From Planctomycetota bacterium (lineage in GTDB: Bacteria; Planctomycetota; PUPC01; DSUN01): a stretch of 64,000 nt of DNA. The notes beneath the pieces are model-generated. The model was not told the origin of the DNA. It worked only from the letters and a program-made list of their open reading frames with translations, and did not search any database. Positions 32,362 to 40,842 of this stretch are shown piece after piece. The position numbers were made by a program, and so were the translations under genes. Location of the stretch: contig DAOOIT010000024.1 in the NCBI GenBank assembly GCA_035384565.1, positions 17,086-81,085 of the forward strand. The letters run 5' to 3'. How positions within the stretch are numbered: position 1 is the stretch's first letter; the number at the start of each line of letters is the position of its first letter.

Positions 32362-32417
32362 GAGGCCGGGTGACTTTCGCGGGTGCCGCGAGGAACTGCC
32401 CAAGCGCTTGGTGCGGA

Positions 32418-33149
32418 ATGCTGCCAAGATCGATCAGCGTCATCGACGACACGTCCGCTGTGGCAGGGCTTGGCTTGTCGTTCCGAAGGGGCCGTCCTGG
32501 ACCCGAGGACGAACTCGTCAACTGGTTCCTGCAGGAGCGACCTTTCACGATTCGACGCGGATACAAGGTCAGTGTGCTCTGCCAGCCGCAGCTTGAGACA
32601 GGGTTTCCCGATATCGTCCTCGTTGTCTGGCATCCTCCGACTGCGGAGAGATGGGACTCCCGGCGAGCGGTCCTGACACGGTACGACATCCGGCTTCTTC
32701 ACTACCTGCATTATGCCGGCCCTGCAACTACCCAGGAGTTGCGTACGATATTTGGGTCCAAGCTGCACGCAGGCCTTGACCGCCTCACGTCCGCGAGAAC
32801 GATCCAAAAGCGTCGCGAGACCTGGGTAGCAAGGTCGCTATCGGCTTCGTTCGCGGTTCGGCGCATAATAGCTATTGAAGCGAAGATCAGCAATTGGAGC
32901 GTCGCGCTCGATCAGGCATTGCTCAACACGTGGTTTGCCTCCGATTCGTACGTTCTTCTTCCCCGTATTCCAAGAGGGGCAAGTCTGCTCGATGAGGCCG
33001 CGGGCCTAGGGATTCGAGTACTGACCAAGGCGGAACCCGATCCGATGGCCAAGCTTAGCGCTAGGGCGGACCTCCCTCGTTCCTACGCGTCGTGGCTTTT
33101 CAACGAGTGGGTGTGGCGCGAGCACACAGGCACGAGGGCCTTGCGATGA
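32418..33149 (+). CDS. PD-(D/E)XK-like protein with inserted winged-helix region (cassette gene 1)
   Basis: 243 residues from ATG 32418; GTG 32370 would add 16. Residues 25-70 form the first half of a restriction-endonuclease-like core ending TGFPDIVLVVWHP (Asp near 65). Residues about 88-145 look like a winged helix (LLHYLHYAGPATTQELRTIF, then the wing TIQKRRETWVAR). The core resumes with RRIIAIEAKISNWSVALDQ near 150 (ExK) and a strand SYVLLPR. Such a split D...ExK arrangement suggests a DNA-binding nuclease, though the catalytic match is from motifs only. Its stop overlaps the kinase start by ATGA. I do not know a named family. Confidence 0.72.
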   Translation: MLPRSISVIDDTSAVAGLGLSFRRGRPGPEDELVNWFLQERPFTIRRGYKVSVLCQPQLETGFPDIVLVVWHPPTAERWDSRRAVLTRYDIRLLHYLHYAGPATTQELRTIFGSKLHAGLDRLTSARTIQKRRETWVARSLSASFAVRRIIAIEAKISNWSVALDQALLNTWFASDSYVLLPRIPRGASLLDEAAGLGIRVLTKAEPDPMAKLSARADLPRSYASWLFNEWVWREHTGTRALR

Positions 33150-34009
33150 GCGGCACCGGTGCGATTGATGTCGCATGGATCAGGCAGCAGTTCCCGGCGC
33201 TTTCAGACGTGCGCCTTCTCGGTCAGGGGGGCCAGAAACTCGTGTTCAGTGGAACCCATTCCGTGTATGGTGAAACCGTCCTCAAGTTGATCAGTCCGAG
33301 GCAGGATGCCGAGGTCACTGTCCGCGAGATCCTGGCTGTTACACGGGTTGGTTCCCCCCGTGTACCACAGATCCTTGAGCATGGCAAGCTGGCCACCCCG
33401 ATTGGCGGGTATGTCTGGCTGATCGAGCGTAGAATCGGCGGGCACACCGTGCGGGACATGCTCAGGTTGGGGCCGCTCATTCCGCGCCGCGTGCTACGCC
33501 TGGGCCTTCATGTTCTGGAAGCGCTGGTTGCTGCCGAACGGGTGAACATCGTGCACCGAGATGTCAAACCCGACAATATCATCTGCGATCCCGCAGGCGA
33601 CTACTGGCTGATTGATTTCGGGATCGCGCGTCACCTTGACCTTCAGTCCTTGACGGCAACGGCTGCGCCCTTCGGCAAGGTGACATGGGGCTACTCGCCC
33701 CCCGAACAGTGCAGGAACATGAAGCCAGACATCGACTCGCGAGCCGACCTCTTTGCACTGGGCGTCACACTGTTCGAGTGTGCCACAGGGTCGAACCCGT
33801 TCAGGACAGGAGCAGCCGACCTCTTGGAGGTACTTCGACGCGTCGAGACGATGCCACTCCCACGCTTGGCGCTGGGCTTGCGCGCCGCGGGCAGTTTCGC
33901 CGATCTCGTTCTCACGCTCACGCAGAAGCGTCGAGACCACAGACCTGGGTCCGCTGCTGAGGCGCTGGAATGGTTGACCGAGATCCACAACGCGGAGCTC
34001 CAGGAGTGA
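33146..34009 (+). CDS. Ser/Thr protein kinase, Hanks type (cassette gene 2)
   Basis: 287 residues from ATG 33146 with GAGGG upstream. The kinase motifs are complete: a glycine loop GQGGQKLVFSG near residue 26, VLKLIS with the ATP Lys near 46, the catalytic loop NIVHRDVKPDNIICD near 134, the metal motif LIDFGIAR near 155 and GYSPPEQ near 183 in place of APE. It ends soon after the kinase domain, with no PASTA repeats and no transmembrane segment, so it is cytosolic and compact. It is translationally coupled to the gene before it and 1 base from the next. Targets may be the other two cassette proteins, by inference. Confidence 0.93.
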   Translation: MSGTGAIDVAWIRQQFPALSDVRLLGQGGQKLVFSGTHSVYGETVLKLISPRQDAEVTVREILAVTRVGSPRVPQILEHGKLATPIGGYVWLIERRIGGHTVRDMLRLGPLIPRRVLRLGLHVLEALVAAERVNIVHRDVKPDNIICDPAGDYWLIDFGIARHLDLQSLTATAAPFGKVTWGYSPPEQCRNMKPDIDSRADLFALGVTLFECATGSNPFRTGAADLLEVLRRVETMPLPRLALGLRAAGSFADLVLTLTQKRRDHRPGSAAEALEWLTEIHNAELQE

Positions 34010-34010
34010 C

Positions 34011-35294
34011 ATGGACCTGCACCTCCACATCGGCATGCGCACACGACGGTGGCGCTTTGGAAGCCGTTGTGCACTTGGAGGCCGCATGATGGAAGCCTAT
34101 CTCCAGTTCGGCTACGGAATGATGGAGCACTGCCGCCAACTTTTGGCCGCGTGGGGTGGTGGCACTGTAATTCTGAGCCCGCGGGATCTCACTGATCAGC
34201 AGATGGTCCGCCTATCCGCCGAGATCAATGGCTCGGGTGACGGCCGGGTCCTTCTTGACCCGCAATTCTATCTGCCCTACGCGGACCACGAGCGGCTCTG
34301 CTCCCATGACTTCTGGCCAAAGGACTATGATACTGGGACCTTCTGGCAAGGGCATGGTGCCACTGAACTGCTCAGCAGGCTCACCCGGCTCAACAACCGC
34401 CTTGGAACCGCTTCCTTCATACTGCCCGGCACTCTCGCCACTGCGATTAGTGACGACTGGCTGATGACCCATAGGAGCCTTCTTGAGGAAGCGGGTTCCC
34501 TTGACGACGGGCTCGAGCTGATCGCGACTGTTGCGTTGTCAGCAGATGCGGCGAGGGACCAGAGTCAGGTTGCGAAGCTCCTGGAGAACGCTGTACAGTG
34601 GCCGGTCAAGGGGTACTACCTGGTGTGCGAGCACCCTAACGGCGAGTACCTTGTTCAGGACCCGAACTGGGTCGCGAACTTGCTTGACCTGGCTGTCGGG
34701 CTCAGGCTAGCGGGGGCCAAGGTGATACTGGGCTACTGCAACCAGCAGATGCTCGTTGCGGCAGTTGCAAAGGGTTGTGCAATCTGCTCTGGCACGTGGA
34801 TGAACGTCCGCTCCTTCCCTCCCGATAAGTTCCGCACTTCATACGAGGAGGAGATACGCCAGAGGGCTACCTGGTACTACTGCCCTCAGGCATTGTCGGA
34901 GTACAAACTGCCCTTCCTCGATATCGCGCACCGGCAGGGCGTGCTTGACCGCATGGCTCCGCCCCCCGAGTTGGACGGCGGCTACGCGTCGGTCCTGTTT
35001 GGGGGAGCGCAACCATCATCCGTTGGGTTCTCGGAACAGAGCGCTTTCCGCCACTACCTTCACGCTCTGCGAGGACAGGCCATGTCTCTGCGTACAGACT
35101 CGTACGATGGTGCCATGTCAGCCCTTGAGGACATGCTGAGTCAAGCGGAGCGCCTCCTTTCCGCGCTTCGGGCAACAGGTGTACGTGGGCAGCATAGGGA
35201 CTTCGCGGAGACCATCGACGTCAACCGCGCTGCGCTGGCTGTGCTCGATAGTACACGTGGCGCGATGCTTCGGCGGCGCTGGGGTTCCCTGTGA
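34011..35294 (+). CDS. Protein of unknown family, alpha/beta fold (cassette gene 3)
   Basis: 427 residues; ATG 34011 has GGAG 7 bases upstream and follows the kinase stop by one base. I do not recognise the family. The text alternates strands and helices (GGGTVILSPRDLTDQQM near 50, KGYYLVCEHPNGEYLV near 200, LAGAKVILGYCNQQMLVAAV near 240, then GCAICSGTWMNVRSF). This suggests a TIM barrel; the last part faintly recalls the late strands of tRNA-guanine transglycosylase-like proteins. The C-terminal 80 residues are helical (MSALEDMLSQAERLLSAL). No signal peptide or membrane segment. It is probably the effector or substrate-recognising part of the cassette. Confidence 0.75.
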   Translation: MDLHLHIGMRTRRWRFGSRCALGGRMMEAYLQFGYGMMEHCRQLLAAWGGGTVILSPRDLTDQQMVRLSAEINGSGDGRVLLDPQFYLPYADHERLCSHDFWPKDYDTGTFWQGHGATELLSRLTRLNNRLGTASFILPGTLATAISDDWLMTHRSLLEEAGSLDDGLELIATVALSADAARDQSQVAKLLENAVQWPVKGYYLVCEHPNGEYLVQDPNWVANLLDLAVGLRLAGAKVILGYCNQQMLVAAVAKGCAICSGTWMNVRSFPPDKFRTSYEEEIRQRATWYYCPQALSEYKLPFLDIAHRQGVLDRMAPPPELDGGYASVLFGGAQPSSVGFSEQSAFRHYLHALRGQAMSLRTDSYDGAMSALEDMLSQAERLLSALRATGVRGQHRDFAETIDVNRAALAVLDSTRGAMLRRRWGSL

Positions 35295-35366
35295 GTGGCT
35301 CCTCACCCGGTTGATCACCCGCCGTTCCGGTCACCGGCTGGGGCGGTTAAGGGGCATAGACCATTC

Positions 35367-35557
35367 CTCGTGGAAGCCGCACCCCTCGCACCTCGTGGGC
35401 GGGTTCGACGAGGGGCGCCTCCGTTCCTACATTCGCCACGCCTGCGAGGCCACGCGCGGCTGCGTGGTGGAGATGATCCTCAAGGACACCCACACCTGCG
35501 AGAACCACCCCGAGCGCTTCACGCGCTGGACCGAGATCGCGCGCGAGGTGGCGGAGG
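35367..35557. repeat. 191-bp perfect direct repeat, right copy
   Basis: Exact copy of 32072-32262. It marks the right edge of the cassette and continues into what is probably the original 3' end of the UROD-like gene. Confidence 0.95.
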
Positions 35558-35565
35558 CGTTCTGA
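35367..35565 (+). pseudogene. Orphaned 3' end of the UROD-like gene
   Basis: The frame is the same as in the intact copy and ends VAEAF then TGA at 35563-35565. It has no start or ribosome site of its own and is cut off from its gene by the cassette. Confidence 0.85.
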
Positions 35566-35583
35566 CGGGGCCGCGCTCGCGGC

Positions 35584-36948
35584 TCACTTGGCGGCAGCCG
35601 GCGGCTTGAGGGCGTTGAGGAGGATGCGGGCGCCCTGCTCGGGCGGACCCTCCTTGGGGGAGTCCGTCAGGCGGATGGCCGTGAGTTGCTGCGCGAGGTC
35701 GCCTTTGGGGTCGAGGCGCTCCAGGGCGGCGCGCCAGGCGGCGATCATGTCGGGGCGCAGCGAGTTCTCCCAGAGCACGTACTCGGTGAGCTCCTCGCCG
35801 CGGAGCACCACGCCGCCCAGGTGCTGCGTCTGCCAGGCCTCGTCGGGCGCGGCCCAGAAGGCGAAGTAGAGGCTGGCCACGGGCCGATCGTCGAGCAGGT
35901 CGCGCCAGGTGATGCGGTTCTCCTTCTCGTCGCGGCGCCCGCTGGTGTAGCGGACCTCTGCGTTGGCCGGCAGGATGAGGGTGTAGCGCAGCTCGGTCTC
36001 GGTATCGAAGAACCGCAGATGGAAGAGGCCGTCGGTGAGCGGGCTCAGGGCGACCTCGAACTGTTTCTCGGTCAGTTTCATCTCCTGGAGTGCGGCGGCA
36101 TAGGTTTCCTTGGCGACCTCGGGCTGGGCGAGGGCCGCGAGCTTCTTGCACAGCGGCGCGTCGAGCGGGCGGCCCATCCTGCTGGCCACCAGCGCCGCGG
36201 CCACGCCGATGGCGCCCTCGCGCGTCAGAAGGCGCGGAATATCCGCCGCCTCGAGGTACCGGTGCTCCTCGGCAAACTGCACGAGGAACGCCGCGGCGCC
36301 CACGAGGGTCTTCTCGGCGTCCTGGCCGATGAACTGCGCCGCCGCGCCCAGGTCGGCGTGCGCGATGAAGAAGAGGGCCTCCTTGAAGTCCTTGCGGAAC
36401 GGGCCCTCGAGGAACTCGATCAGCTTGTCGAGGCCCGCCTCGTCCTTGAGCTGCTGGCGGGCGATGGTGACGGCGAGACGGACCAGCAGGTCGGCGGCCT
36501 CCGCCGCCTCGCGGAAGCGGGTGAAGTGGTCGGTGCGTCCCGGCCGCCGCTCCCGATAGTAGCCCACGTGCCCGAGGGGCGAGGTCCAGACCGTGTACGC
36601 GCCGCGGTTGCTGTGGGCGCCGCGCTGGAGATCGGGCGGCACCACCCGGAAGTCGCCCTGGAAGGCGACCGACGGGTCGTTCGTCTCCACCCGCTTGGGG
36701 TACTGGGCCTTCGCCTGCTCCACGAGCGCCGCGGGCGGGGCCAGCACCTGGCCCTTCTTCTCGGTGTCGGTGTGCCACGTGTGGTAGGTGCGCGAGAACG
36801 AGCCGTCGGCGCGCGGCTGCACCGTGACCTCCACGTAGTCGCGCTCGCAGCCGCCGCACGCCAGGAACGCCAGCGCGCAGGCGACGCGGAGCGCCAGCCG
36901 GCGGCCCCCCCGCACCGCCGGCGTCCCCCCGGGATGCCGCTCCACCAT
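35584..36948 (-). CDS. Exported protein of unknown function, possible lipoprotein
   Basis: 454 residues. After an Arg-rich start comes a hydrophobic stretch (LRVACALAFLACGGC) ending in Cys residues that could be a lipobox, though the -3 residue is not ideal. The next part is beta-rich (YVEVTVQPRADGSFSRTYHTWHTD), and a long helical middle covers about residues 140-290. A second beta-rich part (ELRYTLILPANAEVRYTSGRRDEKENRITW) recalls domains in which membrane-bound regulators bind ligands. I do not recognise the family. The gene is 18 bases downstream of ilvE on the same strand and is probably co-transcribed. Confidence 0.72.
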   Translation of the reverse strand: MVERHPGGTPAVRGGRRLALRVACALAFLACGGCERDYVEVTVQPRADGSFSRTYHTWHTDTEKKGQVLAPPAALVEQAKAQYPKRVETNDPSVAFQGDFRVVPPDLQRGAHSNRGAYTVWTSPLGHVGYYRERRPGRTDHFTRFREAAEAADLLVRLAVTIARQQLKDEAGLDKLIEFLEGPFRKDFKEALFFIAHADLGAAAQFIGQDAEKTLVGAAAFLVQFAEEHRYLEAADIPRLLTREGAIGVAAALVASRMGRPLDAPLCKKLAALAQPEVAKETYAAALQEMKLTEKQFEVALSPLTDGLFHLRFFDTETELRYTLILPANAEVRYTSGRRDEKENRITWRDLLDDRPVASLYFAFWAAPDEAWQTQHLGGVVLRGEELTEYVLWENSLRPDMIAAWRAALERLDPKGDLAQQLTAIRLTDSPKEGPPEQGARILLNALKPPAAAK

Positions 36949-36966
36949 GTCTTCGCCCTCCGTAGC

Positions 36967-37920
36967 TCAGACGCGCTCGAGCCAGCCGTAGCGGTCCTCG
37001 GCCTTGCCGGTGACGAGGTCCAGGAAGGCCCTGCGGATGGCCAGGGTGATGGGGCCGGGCTTGCCGTCGCCCACGGGGATGCGGTCCACGCTGCGCACCG
37101 GCGTGACCTCGGCGGCGGAGCCGGTGAGGAACACCTCGTCCGCAATGTACAGCCCCTCGCGGGGAACGATCTGCTTGCGGACCTCGTGGCCCAGCTCCTT
37201 GGCCAGCACGATCACCGAGTGGCGCGTGATGCCGGGCAGGATCGAGGCGCCCGAGGGCGGGGTCACCAGCCCGCCGTCCTTGACGACGAAGATGTTCTCG
37301 CCGCTGCCCTCGGCCACGTAGCCATTGATGTCCAGGGCGATCGCCTCGGCATAGCCGTTGATCACCGCCTCCATCTTCATGAGCTGCGAGTTCATGTAGT
37401 TGGCGCCCGCCTTGGCCAGCGACGGCTCGGTGTTGGGCGCCAGGCGGGTCCACGACGACACGCACACGTCAATGCCCGCGTTGGCGGCCTCGTCGCCGAG
37501 GTAGGCGCCCCACTCCCACGTGGCGATGGCCACCTGCACGGGGTTGTTGAGGGGGTACACGCCCATCGGACCATAGCCGCGGAAGACGCACGGCCGCACG
37601 TAACAGGCCTTCTGCCCGTTGCGGTGAATCAGCTCCTTCGTCGCCTCGGCCAGCTCCTCGACCGTGTAGGGCACGGCCATGCGGTAGACCTTGGCCGACT
37701 GCATCAGGCGGTGGAGGTGGTCGCGCAGGCGGAAGCAGGCGGGCCCCGTGGGCGTGCTGTAGCAGCGCAGCCCCTCGAAGACGCTCGAACCGTAGTGGAC
37801 GACGTGCGAAAGCACGTGAATCTTCGCATCGTCCCAGTTCACGAACTCGCCGTCCATCCAGATCTTCTGCGCCTTGGCCACGCCGCTCACGGGCTCGGCG
37901 GCCTTCGTCCGTCCAGCCAT
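36967..37920 (-). CDS. ilvE: Branched-chain amino acid aminotransferase IlvE
   Basis: 317 residues, near the usual length of about 305 for class IV enzymes. WMDGEFVNWDDAKIHVLSH near residue 21 starts the fold. HYGSSVFEGLRCY near 42 is the substrate-side signature. The PLP lysine lies in ANYMNSQLMKMEA near 173. IALDINGYVAEGSGENIFVVKDG near 193 and FLTGSAAEVTPVRSVD near 268 complete the family pattern. It transfers an amino group between glutamate and the branched-chain keto acids in the last step of Ile, Leu and Val synthesis, using PLP in the cytosol. It has a consensus promoter and is followed by the lipoprotein-like gene. Confidence 0.95.
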   Translation of the reverse strand: MAGRTKAAEPVSGVAKAQKIWMDGEFVNWDDAKIHVLSHVVHYGSSVFEGLRCYSTPTGPACFRLRDHLHRLMQSAKVYRMAVPYTVEELAEATKELIHRNGQKACYVRPCVFRGYGPMGVYPLNNPVQVAIATWEWGAYLGDEAANAGIDVCVSSWTRLAPNTEPSLAKAGANYMNSQLMKMEAVINGYAEAIALDINGYVAEGSGENIFVVKDGGLVTPPSGASILPGITRHSVIVLAKELGHEVRKQIVPREGLYIADEVFLTGSAAEVTPVRSVDRIPVGDGKPGPITLAIRRAFLDLVTGKAEDRYGWLERV

Positions 37921-37968
37921 GGCTCCGACCTTTCCTCGCGACAGAGAGGGTCCTTGCTCTTCTTGGAG

Positions 37969-37997
37969 AGTCTACCCAACGCCGTTCGGTTTGTCAA
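37969..37997 (-). promoter_or_regulatory. Promoter of ilvE
   Basis: Minus strand TTGACA (37997-37992), 17-base spacer, TAGACT (37974-37969), 49 bases before the ATG at 37920. Confidence 0.7.
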
Positions 37998-38194
37998 AGG
38001 GTAGCGGCCCCCTGCGGGTGCTGCCTGGCGCCCCGCGTCGAGATGGCCACGGCTGGCGGCGGCAGGGTGCAGGCGTTTTCCGCCTTCTTGACGGAATCTT
38101 GATGCGCAAGGGGCGCGATTGGGTGCGGCCTTAATGCGCCGTGTGGTAGGGTGATGATGAGGGAAGTGTGCCCATCCTGGGCAGGAAGCGTGCC

Positions 38195-39601
38195 ATGGCA
38201 AGTGGAGTGGCCGCACGCCGCAATGGGCTGGCGGAACCGGTCCATCCAAGGGCCGTTGCGGGAACCGTGAAGGCGGCGTTCCGTGTGGCGCCGCTGCGCC
38301 TGTTGGTCGCAGGCTACGCGGCGTTCACCCTGCTCATCGCCGGGTTGCTGTGCCTTCCCATCGCGTCGGCAAGCGAACGGCCGATGCCGTTCGTGGATGC
38401 GCTGTTTATGGCCATGTCGGGCGTCAGCACCAGCGGATTGTGCACGGTAGACGTGGGCACAGGTCTCTCGGGCTTCGGCCAAGCCGTGCTGCTGCTGGAC
38501 TTCCAGGTGGGCGGCCTGGGCTACATGACCTTTTTCGTCGTCTTCGCGCGCCTGCTCTCGGGCGGACTGGGGATGAACCACAGGCTCGTCGCACGGGAGT
38601 CCATGGCCGGCCCCACGCTGGCGGACGTCACGCGCTTCTTCGCCTGGGTGGCGCTTGTGACCCTGTGCTTCGAGGCCGTCGGCGCCGCCGTCCTCACCGC
38701 CTGCTGGATGACCGAGTTCTCGTTCTGGAAGGCACTCTACTTTGGCGCCTTCCACTCGATCTCGGCCTTCTGCACGGCGGGGTTCGGCCTGCTCTCCGAC
38801 AGCCTCGTGTCGCGGCAGGGAGACTGGGTGGTGGCCGCCACCGTCACGGGGCTCTCCCTGGCCGGCGGAATCGGGTTCCTGGTGATGGCGGACCTCTGTG
38901 GCCGGTTCCGCCGGCGCCGGATGGGCGAGGGGCCGCGGCGGCTCTCCGTGCACACGAAGCTCGCGCTCACCGTCACCGCCGTCGTGATGCTGGCGGGCAC
39001 AGGGCTGATCTATGCGGCGGAACGGTGGCCGGCGGGCTGGACCGCGGCCGACCGCTGGCGGGCCTCGGCCTTCCAGGCCATCTCGGCCTCGACCACCGAC
39101 GGCTTCAACACCATTGACATTGGGACGATGAGCGCGCCCAGCCTCGTCTTCATCATGTTCCTCATGTTCGTCGGCGCCTCCCCTGGCAGCACCGGCGGCG
39201 GCATCAAGACCACCACGCTCGGCGTCCTTGCCCTCTCGCTGTGGGGCCACTTCCGCCAGCGCGACCCCAACTTCTGCCGCCGCCGCGTATCGGACGAGAC
39301 CATCGCCAAGGCGAACACGATCTTCCTGTCGTTCCTGCTCCTCCTGCTGCTCGACACGGTGGCGCTGGCCGCGACCGAGAGGGAGTCGTTCCTGCGGGTC
39401 CTCTTCGAAGCCGTCTCCGCCCTGGGCAACACGGGGATGTCCATGGGCATCACGGCGGGCCTCAGCGACGTGGGCAAGCTGCTGCTCACGCTCACGATGT
39501 TCGTCGGGCGCGTGGGGCCGCTGGCGCTCGGCCTCTCGCTGGTGGCGCCGCACGAGCCGGCACGGTACCGGTACGCCGCGGCCGAGGTGTTCGTGGGCTG
39601 A
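38195..39601 (+). CDS. TrkH/KtrB-type potassium transporter subunit
   Basis: 468 residues from ATG 38195, which has AGGAA upstream; a GTG at 38168 is the alternative. The four pore loops of the family are each recognisable by their filter glycine: SGVSTSGLCTV near residue 76, SAFCTAGFGLL near 190, SASTTDGFNTI near 297 and SALGNTGMSMG near 408. About eight or more membrane helices surround them, and GASPGSTGGGIKTTT near 332 is the intramembrane loop of TrkH/KtrB. It imports K+, normally together with a TrkA/KtrA ring; none is encoded in this window. A KdpDE-like two-component pair follows directly. Confidence 0.92.
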   Translation: MASGVAARRNGLAEPVHPRAVAGTVKAAFRVAPLRLLVAGYAAFTLLIAGLLCLPIASASERPMPFVDALFMAMSGVSTSGLCTVDVGTGLSGFGQAVLLLDFQVGGLGYMTFFVVFARLLSGGLGMNHRLVARESMAGPTLADVTRFFAWVALVTLCFEAVGAAVLTACWMTEFSFWKALYFGAFHSISAFCTAGFGLLSDSLVSRQGDWVVAATVTGLSLAGGIGFLVMADLCGRFRRRRMGEGPRRLSVHTKLALTVTAVVMLAGTGLIYAAERWPAGWTAADRWRASAFQAISASTTDGFNTIDIGTMSAPSLVFIMFLMFVGASPGSTGGGIKTTTLGVLALSLWGHFRQRDPNFCRRRVSDETIAKANTIFLSFLLLLLLDTVALAATERESFLRVLFEAVSALGNTGMSMGITAGLSDVGKLLLTLTMFVGRVGPLALGLSLVAPHEPARYRYAAAEVFVG

Positions 39602-39656
39602 GCGCCGCACGGCTCGCCTCTTGCGCCACGCCGGAGCTTGCGGTAGACTGCGCGAC

Positions 39657-40841
39657 ATGGACGACTCCGCGACAGGCACCGCGCAGGCCGAGGTGAGCGC
39701 CGTCGCCGCGCCGGCGTCGAGTGCCTCGTGGGCCTCGTACGGTTGGGCTGCCGTCCTCATGGCTGCCTGCACCCTCGTGGCCGGTGTGTTCCGCCACTCG
39801 GGCCTGGCCGAGGCGAACATCGTCATGGCCTTCCTCGTCGGCGTGCTCGTGGTCGCCGCCTGGCACGGGCGGGGGCCGAGCATTTTCGCATCGTTCGCCG
39901 GCGTGCTGCTTTTCGACGTGCTGTTTGTGCCCCCTTTCGGCTCGCTGGGGGTGTCGGACCTCCAGTATCTGATCATGTTCGCCGTGATGCTGGGCGTGGC
40001 GTTGCTGACGAGCGCGCTCACCGAGCGCATCCGGCGCCAGGCCGCCGCTCAGCTTGCCATGGCTGCCGAGCGCGACCGCTTGCGTGAGGCGGCGCACGCC
40101 ACACGCCTTCAGGCCGAGGCTGAGCGGCTGCGCAACGCGCTCCTCAGCTCGATGTCCCACGACCTCCGCACCCCCCTGGCCACTATCGCCGGCGCGAGCA
40201 GCAGCCTGCTCGAGCTGGGCAGCGTGCAGGACGAGGAGACCCGTCGCACGCTGCTGCGCACCATCTCAGACGAGGCGAGCCGCCTCAACCACTTCGTCGA
40301 GAACCTCCTCCAGATGACGCGGCTCCAGGCCGGCGGCCTCGTCGTCCACAAGGAATGGCAGCCGGTCGAGGAGGTCATCGGGTCGGCCCTGGGCCGCATG
40401 GAGGCGGCTTTGGCCGGGCGCCCCGTGCACACGCACGTGCCCGAGGGCCTGCCGATGGCGCCATTCGATGGCGTGCTCGTCGAGCAGGCGCTGGTGAACC
40501 TGCTGGACAACGCGGCGAAATACACGCCGGCCGGCACGCCGGTCGAGCTGTCGGCGGCCGTGGACGGCGGGCAGATGCTCCTCGAGGTGGCCGATCACGG
40601 CCCGGGCATCCCCGACGAGGAGAAGGGGCGGGTCTTCGAGAAGTTCCATCGCCTGCGCCGGCCCGGCGCGACGCCCCAGGCGGGAACTGGCCTGGGCCTG
40701 GCCATCTGCCAAGCCATCGCGACGGCCCACGGCGGCCGCATCTGGGCCGAGGACCGGCCCGGCGGCGGCGCACGCTTCCGCCTCGCGCTGCCCATCGAGG
40801 GGAGCCCTCCCCAGTTCCCCGCAGACGAGGAAGGGGCCTGA
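39657..40841 (+). CDS. KdpD-like sensor histidine kinase lacking the N-terminal Kdp domain
   Basis: 394 residues from ATG 39657. Residues about 28-120 contain four close membrane helices of the DUF4118 type found in KdpD (VFRHSGLAEANIVMAFLVGVLVVAAWHGRGPSIFAS). These are followed by a coiled linker, the His phosphorylation site SSMSHDLRTPLATIAG near 165, and the ATPase boxes NLLDNAAKYTPAG near 282, DHGPGIPDEE near 313 and GTGLGLAICQ near 343. KdpD proteins usually carry a long KdpD/Usp region in front, which is missing. It lies 55 bases after trkH and 1 base before the response regulator, so it probably responds to K+ or turgor. Confidence 0.9.
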   Translation: MDDSATGTAQAEVSAVAAPASSASWASYGWAAVLMAACTLVAGVFRHSGLAEANIVMAFLVGVLVVAAWHGRGPSIFASFAGVLLFDVLFVPPFGSLGVSDLQYLIMFAVMLGVALLTSALTERIRRQAAAQLAMAAERDRLREAAHATRLQAEAERLRNALLSSMSHDLRTPLATIAGASSSLLELGSVQDEETRRTLLRTISDEASRLNHFVENLLQMTRLQAGGLVVHKEWQPVEEVIGSALGRMEAALAGRPVHTHVPEGLPMAPFDGVLVEQALVNLLDNAAKYTPAGTPVELSAAVDGGQMLLEVADHGPGIPDEEKGRVFEKFHRLRRPGATPQAGTGLGLAICQAIATAHGGRIWAEDRPGGGARFRLALPIEGSPPQFPADEEGA

Positions 40842-40842
40842 A

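Larger units (their letters stand above)
32263..35366. mobile_element. 3.1-kb inserted three-gene cassette
   Basis: DNA between the two 191-bp repeats. It interrupts the UROD-like gene, has visibly lower GC and more T-ending codons than its flanks, starts with its own promoter (32334-32361) and contains three genes with 4-bp overlap or 1-base spacing. There is no integrase, transposase or terminal inverted repeat. The structure is what a single-crossover integration of a circle carrying part of the host gene would leave. Confidence 0.78.

Noticed and set aside
32263..35366. Classical transposon or integrative element
   Set aside because: No transposase, integrase, relaxase or terminal inverted repeats are present; the only boundary signal is the 191-bp host-gene repeat.
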